DNA of 64,000 nucleotides from Ryuthela nishihirai (taxonomy: Eukaryota > Arthropoda > Arachnida > Araneae > Heptathelidae): positions 41,438,001 through 41,502,000 of the forward strand of contig JAWZYU010000005.1 of the NCBI GenBank assembly GCA_038380435.1. The letters run 5' to 3'. Positions 1 through 11,032 of this stretch are shown piece by piece. A program made the position numbers and the translations under genes. The stretch's first letter is position 1; each line of letters starts with the position of its first letter. The notes under the pieces were generated by a model, which searched no databases, was not told the origin of the DNA, and saw nothing but the letters and a program-made list of their open reading frames with translations.

Positions 1-165
1 TTGCTTTTTACAAAATTTGTATTGTATTTATTGGTGATTTTGGAATAATTCATTACCTTAAATAATATACCTTTCACTTTAACGTTATTTCATTTAACTT
101 AAGAAAAGAAACTATTCATGATGTTGTTTCATCTATTATGTTAAACTGTTTTGATTTCGTATTTA

Positions 166-175
166 TATATAAAAG
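166..175 (+). promoter_or_regulatory. Candidate TATA box of CPT1
   Basis: TATATAAAAG followed by GG is a near-consensus TATA element in the direction of CPT1. About 30 bp downstream begins a locally CpG-bearing stretch (about 200-500) in an otherwise AT-rich window. Assignment to CPT1 is inferred from position and strand only; no transcription start can be seen. Confidence 0.3.
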
Positions 176-199
176 GGTTGACGTATTTTTTTATATAAT

Positions 200-500
200 C
201 GTTGGCGATGGGCCATGCCGGCACGCCCTCATATATTTCTATCTATCCACCAATTGCATGTGAGCGCTGGAAGGAGGAGTTTACGAGTTCAACGTGTACC
301 AAATTGACCGATAGTGTTGTCTTCCTTGTGTTGTGATTGCAACATCGCTGTTTACTATAGAAAGGCTGTCTCCGGGCATGCGCCTGAGTAACTTATCGCA
401 TCAAGGCCGCAGAAGTACATGTGGTAAACGTTGTTGGAACGAGATCCATTTCTAGCCAACGAAATTAGGGTTATATTCATAATTGTGGCGTGTACCCTTG
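200..500 (+). other. CPT1: Candidate 5' noncoding first exon of CPT1
   Basis: This stretch is richer in CpG than its surroundings (GGCGATGGGCC, GCCGGCACGCC, GGGCATGCGCC) and ends in a strong donor, CCTTG|GTAAGT, at 501. The CPT1 start codon at 12402 lies in an exon with an upstream acceptor, so a separate noncoding first exon is expected, and this is the only promoter-like segment upstream. There is no long ORF in it. The 5' end is a guess from the TATA position. It could instead be an unrelated exon. Confidence 0.3.
373..384 (+). promoter_or_regulatory. NRF1-like site near putative CPT1 first exon
   Basis: CGGGCATGCGCC fits 10 of 12 positions of the palindromic NRF1/EWG-type consensus YGCGCAYGCGCR. 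Such sites cluster around start sites of genes for mitochondrial proteins, which would suit CPT1. One imperfect match is weak evidence on its own. Confidence 0.25.
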
Positions 501-1702
501 GTAAGTTATTATATAAATTCTGTTGAAAAAAACTAGAATTATTTATTTGACTTGTTAAGTTAACGCTGAGATTAAAGCAGTGGTAATTGCAAAGTGTAAT
601 TGCTTATGAGTAATAATTTTCGTTATATTGGTATTTCGACAAAATACATAAAATTTATCAAATAATTTTTATATTACCGATTACTACACTTTCGGTTGTT
701 TAATTTCCTTCAATTAATAGGGAAATTTGTTAATTGTTGACATACTCCGATTCTCATGCAACAAATTTAATATTTAAAAATACTTCAAAACGACTAAGAA
801 AAAATGTCTACAGTTATGTTTTTTTGGTATAAAAGATGTTGCAATTAACTAGGAAAAAGTAAGGTTAGATAAATATATTAGCTTTTAGTGGTCTGAAGCA
901 CAATTCAACCTTCTTTTGCATTTATAGTTTAGCACAAGTGAAATAAGTATCTGCCTGTAGCCTTCTAGATCAGTGTTTCGTATTGTTTAGTTCATGTATG
1001 GCTTAAGGCTAATAATATTTTAGTAGAACAGCTGATGAGAAGTTTTACAAAAAAGATTGGTATTGCCAGCTATAATACTCATAATAGTTAGTGTGTATGG
1101 GGATTTCTACTTTTTAATGGGTCTTGCAATCTGCACATGTCTGCATTCCCACAGTATTCTCTCACACAGCCTTCTTGCTATCAACTCACCTTCACAGGGT
1201 TTCAAGAGTAAAAATGATATTCCTGAGGTGCAATAGTGGCTGCACAGTGGGAACCAAGGTCACTCTTTGAGCCCCTCCCTCTGCAGCCTATATTGCCATG
1301 GTACAATGATGAGCCTTCACAAAATTGATATAATAAAAATTACGTAAGAAATATATTACTAATTACATAATTCTAATAGGGAAATACAGTTTTGCTCAAT
1401 TATAACTTGTATTTATTTTTGCAAACAAAATTGATATTTCTTAAGTTTTAGTCTTTGCCCCATGATGTGCTGCAGTCTTTTCTAATGTGCTCTTGTAGAT
1501 TACTATGTTATTGCGAAATCAACGATTACAAGACTTTTGCTCCTATATTTGAACTGTTGAAAGTTAAGTACTTCTATTTATTTATAATACCAATATTAAT
1601 AATGGTAGTACTGTACTTCATTATACAACAGCCACCATCTTTTTTGATGCTATGTAATGATGCATTTTTGCTAATGCTCAATCTCCTGCCCCCTAGCAAA
1701 AA

Positions 1703-2095
1703 TGGAGTGGGGTGTGGCTCATTTGGTAGTGAGCCTGGCTCATAATCTGTAGTTCCCATGTTTTAGTTCCAGCTGGGCCAGTGTTGAGATTTATCTTTGC
1801 AAAACTCCCTGCCCACAGTCAGTGGAGATACCGATGGGTTTGGAAAGGCCGCCCATCATTGGATGGGACATAAACCATGACCCTGTGTGTGGGAGAGCCA
1901 TCATTGTATCTGTGTGCACATTAAAGAACATGCTGGATGGCCTAGATGGGGGGGGGGGGGGGAGAGAAGGCTACCATCCATCTCCCCTATCCAGTGTATT
2001 CCCAACCTTCTCTGAGCCATCTTGGTCCTTGTGACCTGGTCATTTAGCCCATTTTGTGCAAAAAAAGTGCCGCTCAGAGGTAAAAACAATTCACT
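1703..2095 (+). mobile_element. tRNA-derived SINE, family B, with 10-bp target duplication
   Basis: Starts with a decayed tRNA-like head (GTGGCTCATTTGGTAGTGAG box A; decayed box B), followed by a shared body (GGGATGGGACATAAACC, GCACATTAAAGAACATGC) and ending GTGCCGCTCAGAGGTAAAAA. Flanked by CTAGCAAAAA at 1693-1702 and 2096-2105. A 15-nt G run sits inside at 1948-1962. Box B is more decayed than in the other copies, suggesting an older insertion. Confidence 0.85.
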
Positions 2096-2664
2096 CTAGC
2101 AAAAAATTGGTGGGAAGGAAAAAAACTAATTTTTCACAATAAATGTAAAACTCGCATCTTTAAATTACTCGTGTTAAAAAAAATTACTCGTGTTAAAAAA
2201 ATTTAGACCAAATATATAACATAATAAAAAAAAATGATTGAAATAGCACGTTATCAAGCATATTCAACTAAGTTGTACAGATAATAACTCGAACCTCATA
2301 TTATGAGCCACTGAAAGCATTGTACAATGAATATGCCAAAAAAAATTTAAGGATAAATCCTTATTTTTAAATGTAAAATTCATTGCATATGAAAGAATAC
2401 AATGGTGTACAAGAAAATCTTAGGGCCACCCCACAAGAAATGTTTGAAAATGTACATATAGATATCTGACATACATTTCAGATTTTGTAATTAATAATTC
2501 AACATTTTGGAAATAATCAGGACTAGATCTAGGGTGTGGGAGCATGCCCCTATCATTTGAGATAGCTAGAATGTAGAGTGGAGGCCAAAATTAATTGAAC
2601 TTGGGCATATTTCACGTATTTTTCGCGAATTTTTTAAAGTCTCTCAAACAAAAGGGAATGTTGC

Positions 2665-2915
2665 ACTGCAATGGAACTTCAGTCTCTTATGAAGGAAGAT
2701 ATCACTGAAAATATTGATCAATATAAGAAGAAAAATTGTCTTGAGCTGGGTGTGATATGAATCCACGACCTCCTGATAACATGTCACGTGCTCTGGGATT
2801 GTATCCCACCTGACTCAAGACCGTTTTTCCTCTAAAATTGACAGATGTTTTCAGAGTGATATCTTCCATCAAAGTTGAACAAATATGTCAAAACAGCTCT
2901 TCAATTTAATCAACT
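2665..2915. repeat. Two SINE family C pieces joined head to head
   Basis: 2665-2790 is the reverse complement of the family C body and head (GAAGGAAGATATCACT; CCACGACCTCCTGATAACAT). From about 2795 the same family runs forward (CCTCTAAAATTGACAG; AGAGTGATATCTTCC). The two share their tRNA-like side in the middle, making an imperfect inverted repeat. Confidence 0.65.
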
Positions 2916-3064
2916 GTATGCTCAGAATATACTTGCCATCATCATCACATACTTGTCATTGTTTCTTTAGACTGAGAGCAGCTGGGACAATGCCTTCATG
3001 AGACGCAGAGAATCGTGTACTGTAAGTAGAAAGTTCATAGCATCAATTAGATGAAATCTGGATC

Positions 3065-3235
3065 GGCAGCCAGTAGCTCAGTGGTCCAGAGCACCTGACA
3101 TGTTATCAGGAGGTCGTGGATTCATATCTCACCTGGCTCCAGACAATTTTTCCTCTAAAATTGATCAATGTTTTCAGAGTGATATCTTCCTTCATAATTG
3201 AACAAATATGCCAAAAAATCTCTTCACTTCAGTCT
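3065..3235 (+). mobile_element. tRNA-derived SINE, family C
   Basis: The head CAGTAGCTCAGTGGTCCAGA with GGTCGTGGATTCATATC resembles tRNA boxes A and B. Then a body with ATTTTTCCTCTAAAATTGAT and GTTTTCAGAGTGATATCTTC ends AATTGAACAAATATGCC. Related pieces at 2665-2915 support that it is a repeat. Confidence 0.7.
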
Positions 3236-3344
3236 CTTGCCCTCTCCCCTCCCCTTTTACCTCCTTTTTCTGACTTGATTGCACACCTTGATACCCTCTC
3301 CCCCTTTTCTGGCTCCTGGACTGGAATGAATAATTTTTAACACT

Positions 3345-3565
3345 TTGTATGGCCGAGTGGTTAGCGCGCTTGGCTACTGATCTGAGGGACCTGGGTTCGA
3401 GCCCCGGATAAGGATGGATGTTTGTGTTGTTTTTCTGCTGAGGTCCTGCCATCCTCACAGACCTTCTACTATGGCATATAAACTGACAGGCTCCTGTCAG
3501 ACCTCTGTGGCAAGCAGCTGCTTGAGGGGGTATTTATTTATTTTATTTATTTATTAAAATGTTTA
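3345..3565 (+). mobile_element. tRNA-derived SINE, family A, with (ATTT)n tail
   Basis: The head GGCCGAGTGGTTAGCGCGCT with GGTTCGAGCCCC is a clean pol III box A/box B pair resembling a serine-type tRNA. The body includes CTGCTGAGGTCCTGCC and CATATAAACTGACAGG, and it ends CAGCTGCTTGAGGGGG followed by TATTTATTTA repeats. The last ~31 bp resemble the RTE LINE 3' end (see findings). Confidence 0.85.
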
Positions 3566-3956
3566 CCTGAATATGGGATGCTTGTTTTCAGAGGAAATGA
3601 ACTTTTTTCATTTTCTAAATTTTGTAACTCTTAACAGTAGTAATTCATACTAATGGGTGATAGGAAAATGTAAATATTAATATATTATTAGTCTTATAAA
3701 ATGCCAAAAGTGCATCTCACTTTCCCTTAATGAAAAAATTAGATTTTTTTTTACCTCTAGAGTTTAAGGGGCAAATCATCAAGTTATTATTTTATTGAAA
3801 TATTATTTAAGGTTTTAAAATTAAGTACTAAATTAATAAAGAATTAGGAACAACTGATCCAATTTTAATCAATTATAATACATTAAAACATGTATGACTC
3901 AATTATTCCATTTTTTTTTATCAACACCTTCACCAGAATTTCCAGCACAGTTATAA

Positions 3957-4070
3957 ATATCCCCTCAAGCAGCTGCTTGCCACAGAGATCTGACTGGAAC
4001 CTGTCAGTTTATGTGCCCTGGTAGAATATCTGTGAGGATGGCAGAACAACAACTTGAGACAATCTGTGAG
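3957..4070 (-). mobile_element. SINE family A fragment, minus strand
   Basis: CCCCTCAAGCAGCTGCTTGC, then CAGTTTATGTGCCCTGGTAG and GAGGATGGCAG are the reverse complement of the 3' half of family A. The tRNA head is absent. Confidence 0.75.
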
Positions 4071-5085
4071 TAGACAATCTGAACACATTAATGGGATTTT
4101 CTGTCTTGTGAAATGGAACAATATAATTTTTTTTGCTGCTCTTTTTGCTAAACATTGTGAAATTTTTTTTCTTTGAGTGTTGAATTTAAGGGATCTTGGC
4201 TAAGTGCTGAAAAGTTGCTGCACTAAAGCAAAGAAAATTTATTGTCAGAGTGCCACCCCCAAGATACTGAGAGGGGAGGGAGGAGAAATGCTTCCAAAGC
4301 CATTCAATATAAACTTAAAAACTCATAATTTTTTTTAAATGAAATATTACTAAAAAAAGGAGAATAAAACATCCTCAATGAGTAGAAGGGGTGGTGGTAA
4401 AAACCTAGACCAAAATTGCCCCCTTACACGAGGACTGATTTTATTGCTAAGAAAGTCCTTTTTGTTTCTGTATCCAAGACCTCATTCATTTTCAGAAAAT
4501 GGTATATTAAAGTTTTTTTTTACTGCAAAAACTAAGAAATGTAAAACAAAGAATTGCTACATAATGTATTGCGATGTTACAATAAAGTATCCATAGGAAC
4601 AAATTGTAAGCTGGCCACCTGATATAGCATAACTGTGCAAAAATCAATCCACTGAAAGGTCAATAATGTATGAAAATTAAGTAAATCTACAGAAATAAAA
4701 ACTAAGGTTTAATTATAAAAAAAAAAGGAAATAAATACTAACTTTACGAAGGGAGTTTATAATGCAGTTTGTTGAGAGAAAGTATTGACTTAAAATATCC
4801 ATGTAAACAACTTGCATTCAGCCACTTAGAAGATGGATCTCCCCACTCTGGCACATGTGAGCAATTAGAACACCTGCATCTTCATATCCCATGACACTGA
4901 ATCCAGTCTTGAAGACTTTTTTAAGTTATAGTTGTGATCTGAGGAATGGGAAAGACAAATAGAATGCTGGGATAAATGATAAACCTATTTCTCTATTCCT
5001 AGAATTATTTTTAAGTAAAAAAAATGGCAATACTGTTTAACACTTCTAACAAATGGCAATCAGATGACTTTAACAAATTATTTGT

Positions 5086-5455
5086 ATTGTCATCATCATC
5101 CTCAAGCAGCAGTGGGCTATGGAGGCCTAACCATACCAATTCGCCAAGGATATCTGACCTGAGCTACATCTGTTTCATCTGACCACTGAACACCAATTCT
5201 AACAAGGTCAAATTTGACACTTTCTGCCCATCACATCCTAGGTCACCCCCCCTCTTTCTGAGGCCTTTAAGCATACTGTTCATAACCCTATTCGTTAATC
5301 TATATTTATGCATATGGGCAACATGGCCAAACCAATGGAGTCTCTCTCTGCACAATATGCTGCTTAAAAGGGGGTTGCTGACTCCTTTGCTTAACCTCAT
5401 CATTACTTGCAAAGTTGAACCCTCTAATGCCGAAGATACTGCATAAGCATCTAGA
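5086..5455 (-). mobile_element. RTE LINE 3'-end fragment
   Basis: Reverse complement encodes the C-terminal end ([20 protein letters not shown] and KGLRKRGG) and ends GCTGCTTGAGGATGATGATG, the 3' terminus and trinucleotide tail seen in the other copies. 5' truncated, as expected for target-primed insertion. Confidence 0.85.
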
Positions 5456-5479
5456 ATAATACACTATAAAAAGAGCTGT

Positions 5480-5556
5480 GATGAAATCAAGATCTCAGCA
5501 GAAACATCACACATCCATGCGTAATGCTGTCTCTTTTGGTCAGCAGCCAAGCACAC
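5480..5556 (-). mobile_element. Degraded SINE family A fragment, minus strand
   Basis: ATCTCAGCAGAAACATCACA, then CATCCATGCGTAATGC and CAGCAGCCAAGCAC follow the reverse complement of the family A middle and head with gaps. It abuts the end of the small RTE fragment at 5086-5455. Confidence 0.5.
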
Positions 5557-7824
5557 TAAGCACTTCATTGAACATTTTAGGGGTAAATTTCCTTTGAACA
5601 ACCACAAGATATCTGTAACTCAGTTGAACAGTAGTACTTCCCCATTATGGGGGAGAAAGGGTTGATCCACAAGGGCTGACTTTGACCCTGGAGGGTCTGT
5701 AGATCTCCAGGCAAACAAGAAGCAGGCTGCTGCAGATCCACAGTGTAATTACTTATATGGGCTAAATTGACCCTTACTGTTAAAAAAGTTAATTTAGAAG
5801 TCTCTAATACCTGTTAGAATTTTAATAAAACTATATTATTAATGTGGTTTGGCAGATTGCATGTCACCAGTAAAGGGTTAAAAGGAAAGAGTGTTAATGA
5901 CATACATTTAAAAACACCAAACATGATATTACAATAAATTTGGAAAAAGAGAAAAGGGGAATTTTTATTATGAAACAGAATACAATAAATCAGTAAAAGG
6001 AAAAGTATAGCTTAAGAGTTGCATAAATTACCAAAGTCCAATGCAGCTATCTTATCTGTCTTACCTGTTAGCAAATGTAATGCACTTTGCACTGTTTCTA
6101 CCCAAATAAAGTTCTTCAATGATAAGACTGCAGCTGTGCAATATCTTGTGATGTCCAAGGAACAGACTTTGAACATTGATCTCAAAATAAAAAAAGGGAA
6201 ATGCTTTCATTCAAAATCAGTCTCTAGAAATAAGGGTTCAAGGTTCACATAGAGAAACAAGTTCAAAAATAAAAGTTGAGAGCTCAAGTTTGAAAAGCAA
6301 TAAACAGACAATAATGCAGGCTGCAATCAAGCTACTAGAATATACTATCAAGTAACAATTTCATTGATCAGAGCTTTTCACCATTACGATTTTTCCAAAT
6401 TATTCAATATATATCTTTTGGAATATTAATGGGTTGTAAGAGGAAAAAAAAATATATTGATGCTATTAATTATAATCTAAAAATCACTATTTTAGTCTTA
6501 ATTAAAATGACAAATGTTTAATTGCATATTAATTTCTAGTAAATGGGTAGTTATGGTTTCTTACCCTTATATGGTGTGACTATTCAAAATTAAGATCTTG
6601 TCACCTGATGGTTATTTTTATGTGTTTCTTCAGAAGAAATTACTGAATTGTAACTTTGATGGTACAAGATAACTATCATCAAAATATCTGTAAGCATACA
6701 CAACCACTGATTACTGATGTTAAACATGAGATGTACAATGTTAATGTTTGTGTTTGATATTCAGCATGTGAATAATGATTGGTGGTGAGGGGAGAGTTTT
6801 TCCTCCTAATGATACTGTCAAGTACCTGAAAAAATGGCCAATGATCAAGCAATATAAAGACAATCAAATTGTTTTACTCTACATTGCAGTAAATGTTTTT
6901 CCATCAAAAAATGTTTTATTATCTCATGGAGAAAATACTGAGAGTTGCAACTTATACAAGTATTTTCTAAAAACTATCACCATACTGTTGTATATTGTGG
7001 AACAGGGTTAGCAATTTCAATCATGATTGCTTGGAGTAGTCACTATGTGTCAGATTCCTTATCGTTATGGAAAACACAGATATCAGTGGCATCGGGTAAC
7101 AAAAAATTTCTTTGAGACTAGTGCATTTTGAAATGCTATTTTAGGTCCTTCCAATGAGCAGAATGTCTGGTTACACCACTGTGTTAAACATGTAGCAGTT
7201 ACGTAACTAAAATGACGTTCTGGCAACAAAAATAAATATTGTTGGGGTTAAAATACTCCAAAATTTGTTATTGTCTTCATAAAATTTTAAGTTTTCTTGC
7301 TTGCACTAGCAGTTAACCAAGGTTTTTTAGTTGATACCAAACTAAAAGACCTGGACTGAATTTTCTACCTCAGAATTGTAGAAATATTTGGATGGCCTGC
7401 ATGGGTATTGGCAGGGGTGGGGGGGGGGGGGGGAATTGACAAAAATTAATTTATGATGAATAATATAGGTGTACCAAAAATTATTGCCATTTTTTCTTAA
7501 TGTAATGCAATCTTGATTTCTTTTAATGTTTTCTTTTTTTGAAACATATCATTTCACTTATTAATACGAAAACCATTCTTTAATGTATTTTTAATTATAA
7601 ATTTATCTTTTTACCTATCTTTCTATTTCTTTAATTTTTGTCAGTTTTCAGTCAGTTAATTGGTTTGTGAGTTAGTGCATAAGTATCAAATGTGACAGAC
7701 TTAATGAATGACATGTTAAATGGAAGCTTATAAAGCAGGGAGTGTCATATGCGATGACATACCCATGATGCTTTCTTCCCCCTTAAAAAAGGGGAAATGT
7801 GATTATACTGTTCAAAAGAGATTG

Positions 7825-8331
7825 CAGATTCCTTTGCCTAACCTCATCATTTCTGACAAAGTGAAACCACCTAATGCCTAGATACTGCTTAAACATCAAG
7901 AATCAAAGGCATCATGTTTCCTGTTATACTGCTTACAAAGGGTCCATGTTTTGTTAACAAAACTTACCTTAAAGAGAACCAAACAGTTTTGCAGCCTAAT
8001 TTTAGTCTTTAGATATGTTTCCACATTCTCCATAGATAATTAAAAGTTCCAGCAGCAATCCCCATTCTTCTCATTTATTTCAAGCCACATATCACCAATA
8101 TCAGTTACACAGCTCCTGAGATAATTAAACTGAGACTCTATCATGGGTGCAACCATTCAGAACTGAACCACAACCTGCCTGACCAATTTTCTTCACTTTA
8201 GTTTTCTGTCTGTTTACCATCAAAACTACTCTAATATCAGTCAGATAAACTGCACTATCTCATCAGCATTATTTGCCAAAAGTGCTAAAACATCAGCACA
8301 ATTTAAATCGGAAATTTTTAAATCTCTATAG
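7825..8331 (-). mobile_element. RTE LINE internal fragment, degraded
   Basis: Reverse complement covers the region after the polymerase motif through the LGSYVTD-type and [14 protein letters not shown] segments at DNA level, with several indels. Ends abruptly at the hAT remnant beginning near 8332. More diverged than the next copy. Confidence 0.75.
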
Positions 8332-8397
8332 ACTTGTGGTTCTCAACCTTTTATGCTTCACGTATCCCCTGGAAATGTGCTTGCAACTGGCATACAT
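8332..8397 (+). mobile_element. Left end of a hAT-type MITE, truncated
   Basis: GTGGTTCTCAACCTTTTATG, then CTTCACGTATCCCCTGGAA matches the left end of the MITE at 49528. Cut off at 8397 by the 3' tail of the next RTE copy, so it predates that insertion. Confidence 0.7.
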
Positions 8398-11032
8398 CAT
8401 CATCAACAACATCCTCAAGCAGCCATGGGCTATGGAGGTCCAACCAGACTGTGCAATTTAGTTCTCCAAGCATATCTGACCTGAGCTACATCTGCTGCAT
8501 CTGGCCACTGCACACCAATTCTAATAAGGTCCTGCCTCACATTGTCTGCCCACCATATCCTAGGTCTCCCCCTCTTTCTGAAGCCTTTAGGCACACTGTT
8601 CTTAACCCTATTTGCCAATCTATAATAATCCATATGGGCAACATGGCCAAACCAATGGAGTCTCTCTCTGCATAATATGCTGCTAAAGGAGGTTGCTGAC
8701 TACTTTGCCCGACCTCATCATTAGTTACAAAGTTGAACCACCAAATGTCCAAGATATTGTGTAAGCATGTAGAATCAAAAGCATCTAGTTTCCTGTTATT
8801 TTGTTTCAAAAGCTTCCAAGTTTCACTACCATAACTAACCCTATAAAGAACCAAACTATTATACAGTCTAATTTTAGTCTTTAAGTGTATATGCCTATTA
8901 ATTAATAGATTCTGAAAAAAATTCATCGCTGCCACGGCAGAAATCGAACCCGCATCTCTCCAGATTCATGCCAGAGCGCGCTACCATTGCACCACTCATC
9001 GGACAACGAACTCTTTCAGAATATGACCTTGTAAATCTTCTTCCTGAGAAGTGACTGTGACAGTGCCATCTATACTCAAGGAGATGCAACTTTTCAGTCG
9101 TTGCATTTGATTATCAGATGTTAATGAAAAGATTTAATGCAGTTGTTTGATGTCTATCTTAACAGGGAGTACTGTGCATTCACTTTGGATTGATTTTTAA
9201 TTATATGCCTATTTGTACACACTGTCAATAGATTCTTAAAAGTCCTGGCAGCAATCCCTATTCATCTGCTAATCTCATGTTGCACATCACCATTATCTGT
9301 TACATAGCTCCCAAGATAATTAAACTAAAACACTTGCTCAAGACTGCAACCATTCAGATTAACTGAATCACAGCCTGCCTGACCAATTTTCATTAGTTTT
9401 CTCCATGTTTATAACCAAACATACTCTACTACCAGTTTCATCAACAGCTCGAATGAAAGAGTTCATTTCATCAACATCATTTGCCAAATGGGCTTAATCT
9501 TCGGCATAATCTAAATCGGACAATTTAATATCTCCAGACCATTTAAGGCCAAAACCTTTCCCTTGAAGTGAATTTTGCATAACATAATCAATAACCAAAC
9601 TAAAGAGAAAAGGAGACAAAATGCAACGTTGTCAAATATCAGAAGTAATGCTAAACCAATTGCTACCAGCCTTACCAACTCTCACACATGACTCAGTGTC
9701 ATTATAGAGAGCTTTCATTATGTTAACTAACTTGTCTGGTATACCATATGATCACATAATCAACCACAAATTATGACTATCAACAGAGTCGAAAGCCTTT
9801 TTGAAATCAACAAAGCCAGCAACCAAAGGTTTCTGAAAGTCTAAACATTCCTCAAGAATCTGCCTAAGTGAAACTATCTGATCTACACATCCCCTACCAC
9901 TTCTGAATCCACATTGCTCATCACACAATTGACTGTCAACCAGATTCTTAATTCTATTAAGCACAATCATGGAAAGAACTTTCCCTGGAACAGAGAGTAG
10001 GCTGATACCCCTATAGTTATCTCAAGAACTGTGATCCCCCTTTTTTTTTAAATAGGGGTAATAATAGCTCTGGTAAAATCCTTAGGTACAAAACCTTTTT
10101 CATAAAAAATTATTCAAAATTTCAGTCATCCATATGGTAACTGAAACATTCCCATCTCTAAGCATTTCAGTAGTAATTTCATCTACCCCTGGGGATTTAT
10201 GAAGTTTAAGTTTAGAAATAGCCAAAATAACTTCAGATTGTGTTATAGGGCCAACATTAAAGCCACCAATGCATCTATCATCATTGCAAACATTGGGAGT
10301 AAAACTAATCACACTGTTTAGAACATCACTGAAATGCTCAGCCACCTAGCCATGACAGAATCCTCACCTTCTTTAACCTTATTTTGTTTATCCTTCAATC
10401 CCTGTATACCTGTTCGTTTTCTACCACACAAAACTTCAACTATCTGGTACAGCTCTCTGCTTTGTGCTGTTTAACTGCTTCCTCAGCTTTGTCATCTACG
10501 CCATCAAGCCAAAGATTTTTACCAGCAGCTAACTGATCTTTTACATGTTTATTAAGTTCTTTGTAATGCTTTCTATTAGATTGATGAAGGACATTCCTGC
10601 AGTTCTTTCTTTCCGAAATAAACTCAGTGCCTTATCACTCAGATAATTCTGCCTCCTCTGCACCTTTAAAAGAGTACTGTTAGTTTCCAAAAAAGCCTGT
10701 TTAAAATAATCCCATTCTTCCTAAACTTCAGTAGTAAGCATATCATGACTGTCATAATGATTAAGTAACATATCATGGTAAGTTTTGGCTATAACTGGGT
10801 CTTTCAGAGATTCAGTATTAAAAGTAAATTTTTAAACTTAGCACAACACTTTTTAAGTTTAAGTTGCAAGACACTTTTAACAAAGTAATGGTCAGATCCA
10901 ATTTCAGCTCCACTATATGACTGGTATTCCTAACAGAACTAGTCCATTTGCTCTTAATTAATTTATAATCAATCATATTCACATGCAGCCCATCAGGTGA
11001 AACCCATGTGTACTTACGTATGTCGCAGTGGC
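8398..11032 (-). mobile_element. RTE LINE, minus strand, 5'-truncated, interrupted by a SINE
   Basis: Reverse complement begins in the late endonuclease region (GTACACATGGGTTTCACCTG) and runs through the reverse transcriptase to the (GAT)n tail at 8398. Visible pieces: [48 protein letters not shown], and the C-terminal RKRGRPRIWWADNVRQDL. Many frameshifts and stops. SINE D lies at 8900-9201. The VDEIT, KAFDSV and C-terminal GRPRxxW features put it in the RTE clade. Confidence 0.9.
8900..9201 (-). mobile_element. tRNA-derived SINE, family D, in an RTE copy, 12-bp target duplication
   Basis: Reverse complement has a box A-like TGGTGCAATGGTAGCGCGC and a box B-like GGGTTCGATTTC. TATATGCCTATT flanks it at 8888-8899 and 9202-9213 and is RTE sequence, so the element interrupted the LINE. 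Only one copy is seen here; an isolated tRNA-related retrogene is an alternative. Confidence 0.7.

Noticed and set aside
1455..1745. 96-codon ORF with a hydrophobic centre
   Set aside because: Ends inside SINE B, no recognisable protein, and composition fits chance in AT-rich intron.
3380..3410. Possible serine-type tRNA gene
   Set aside because: The tRNA-like head is followed by the SINE A body and tail and recurs at 18.8 and 39.5 kb; treated as a SINE.
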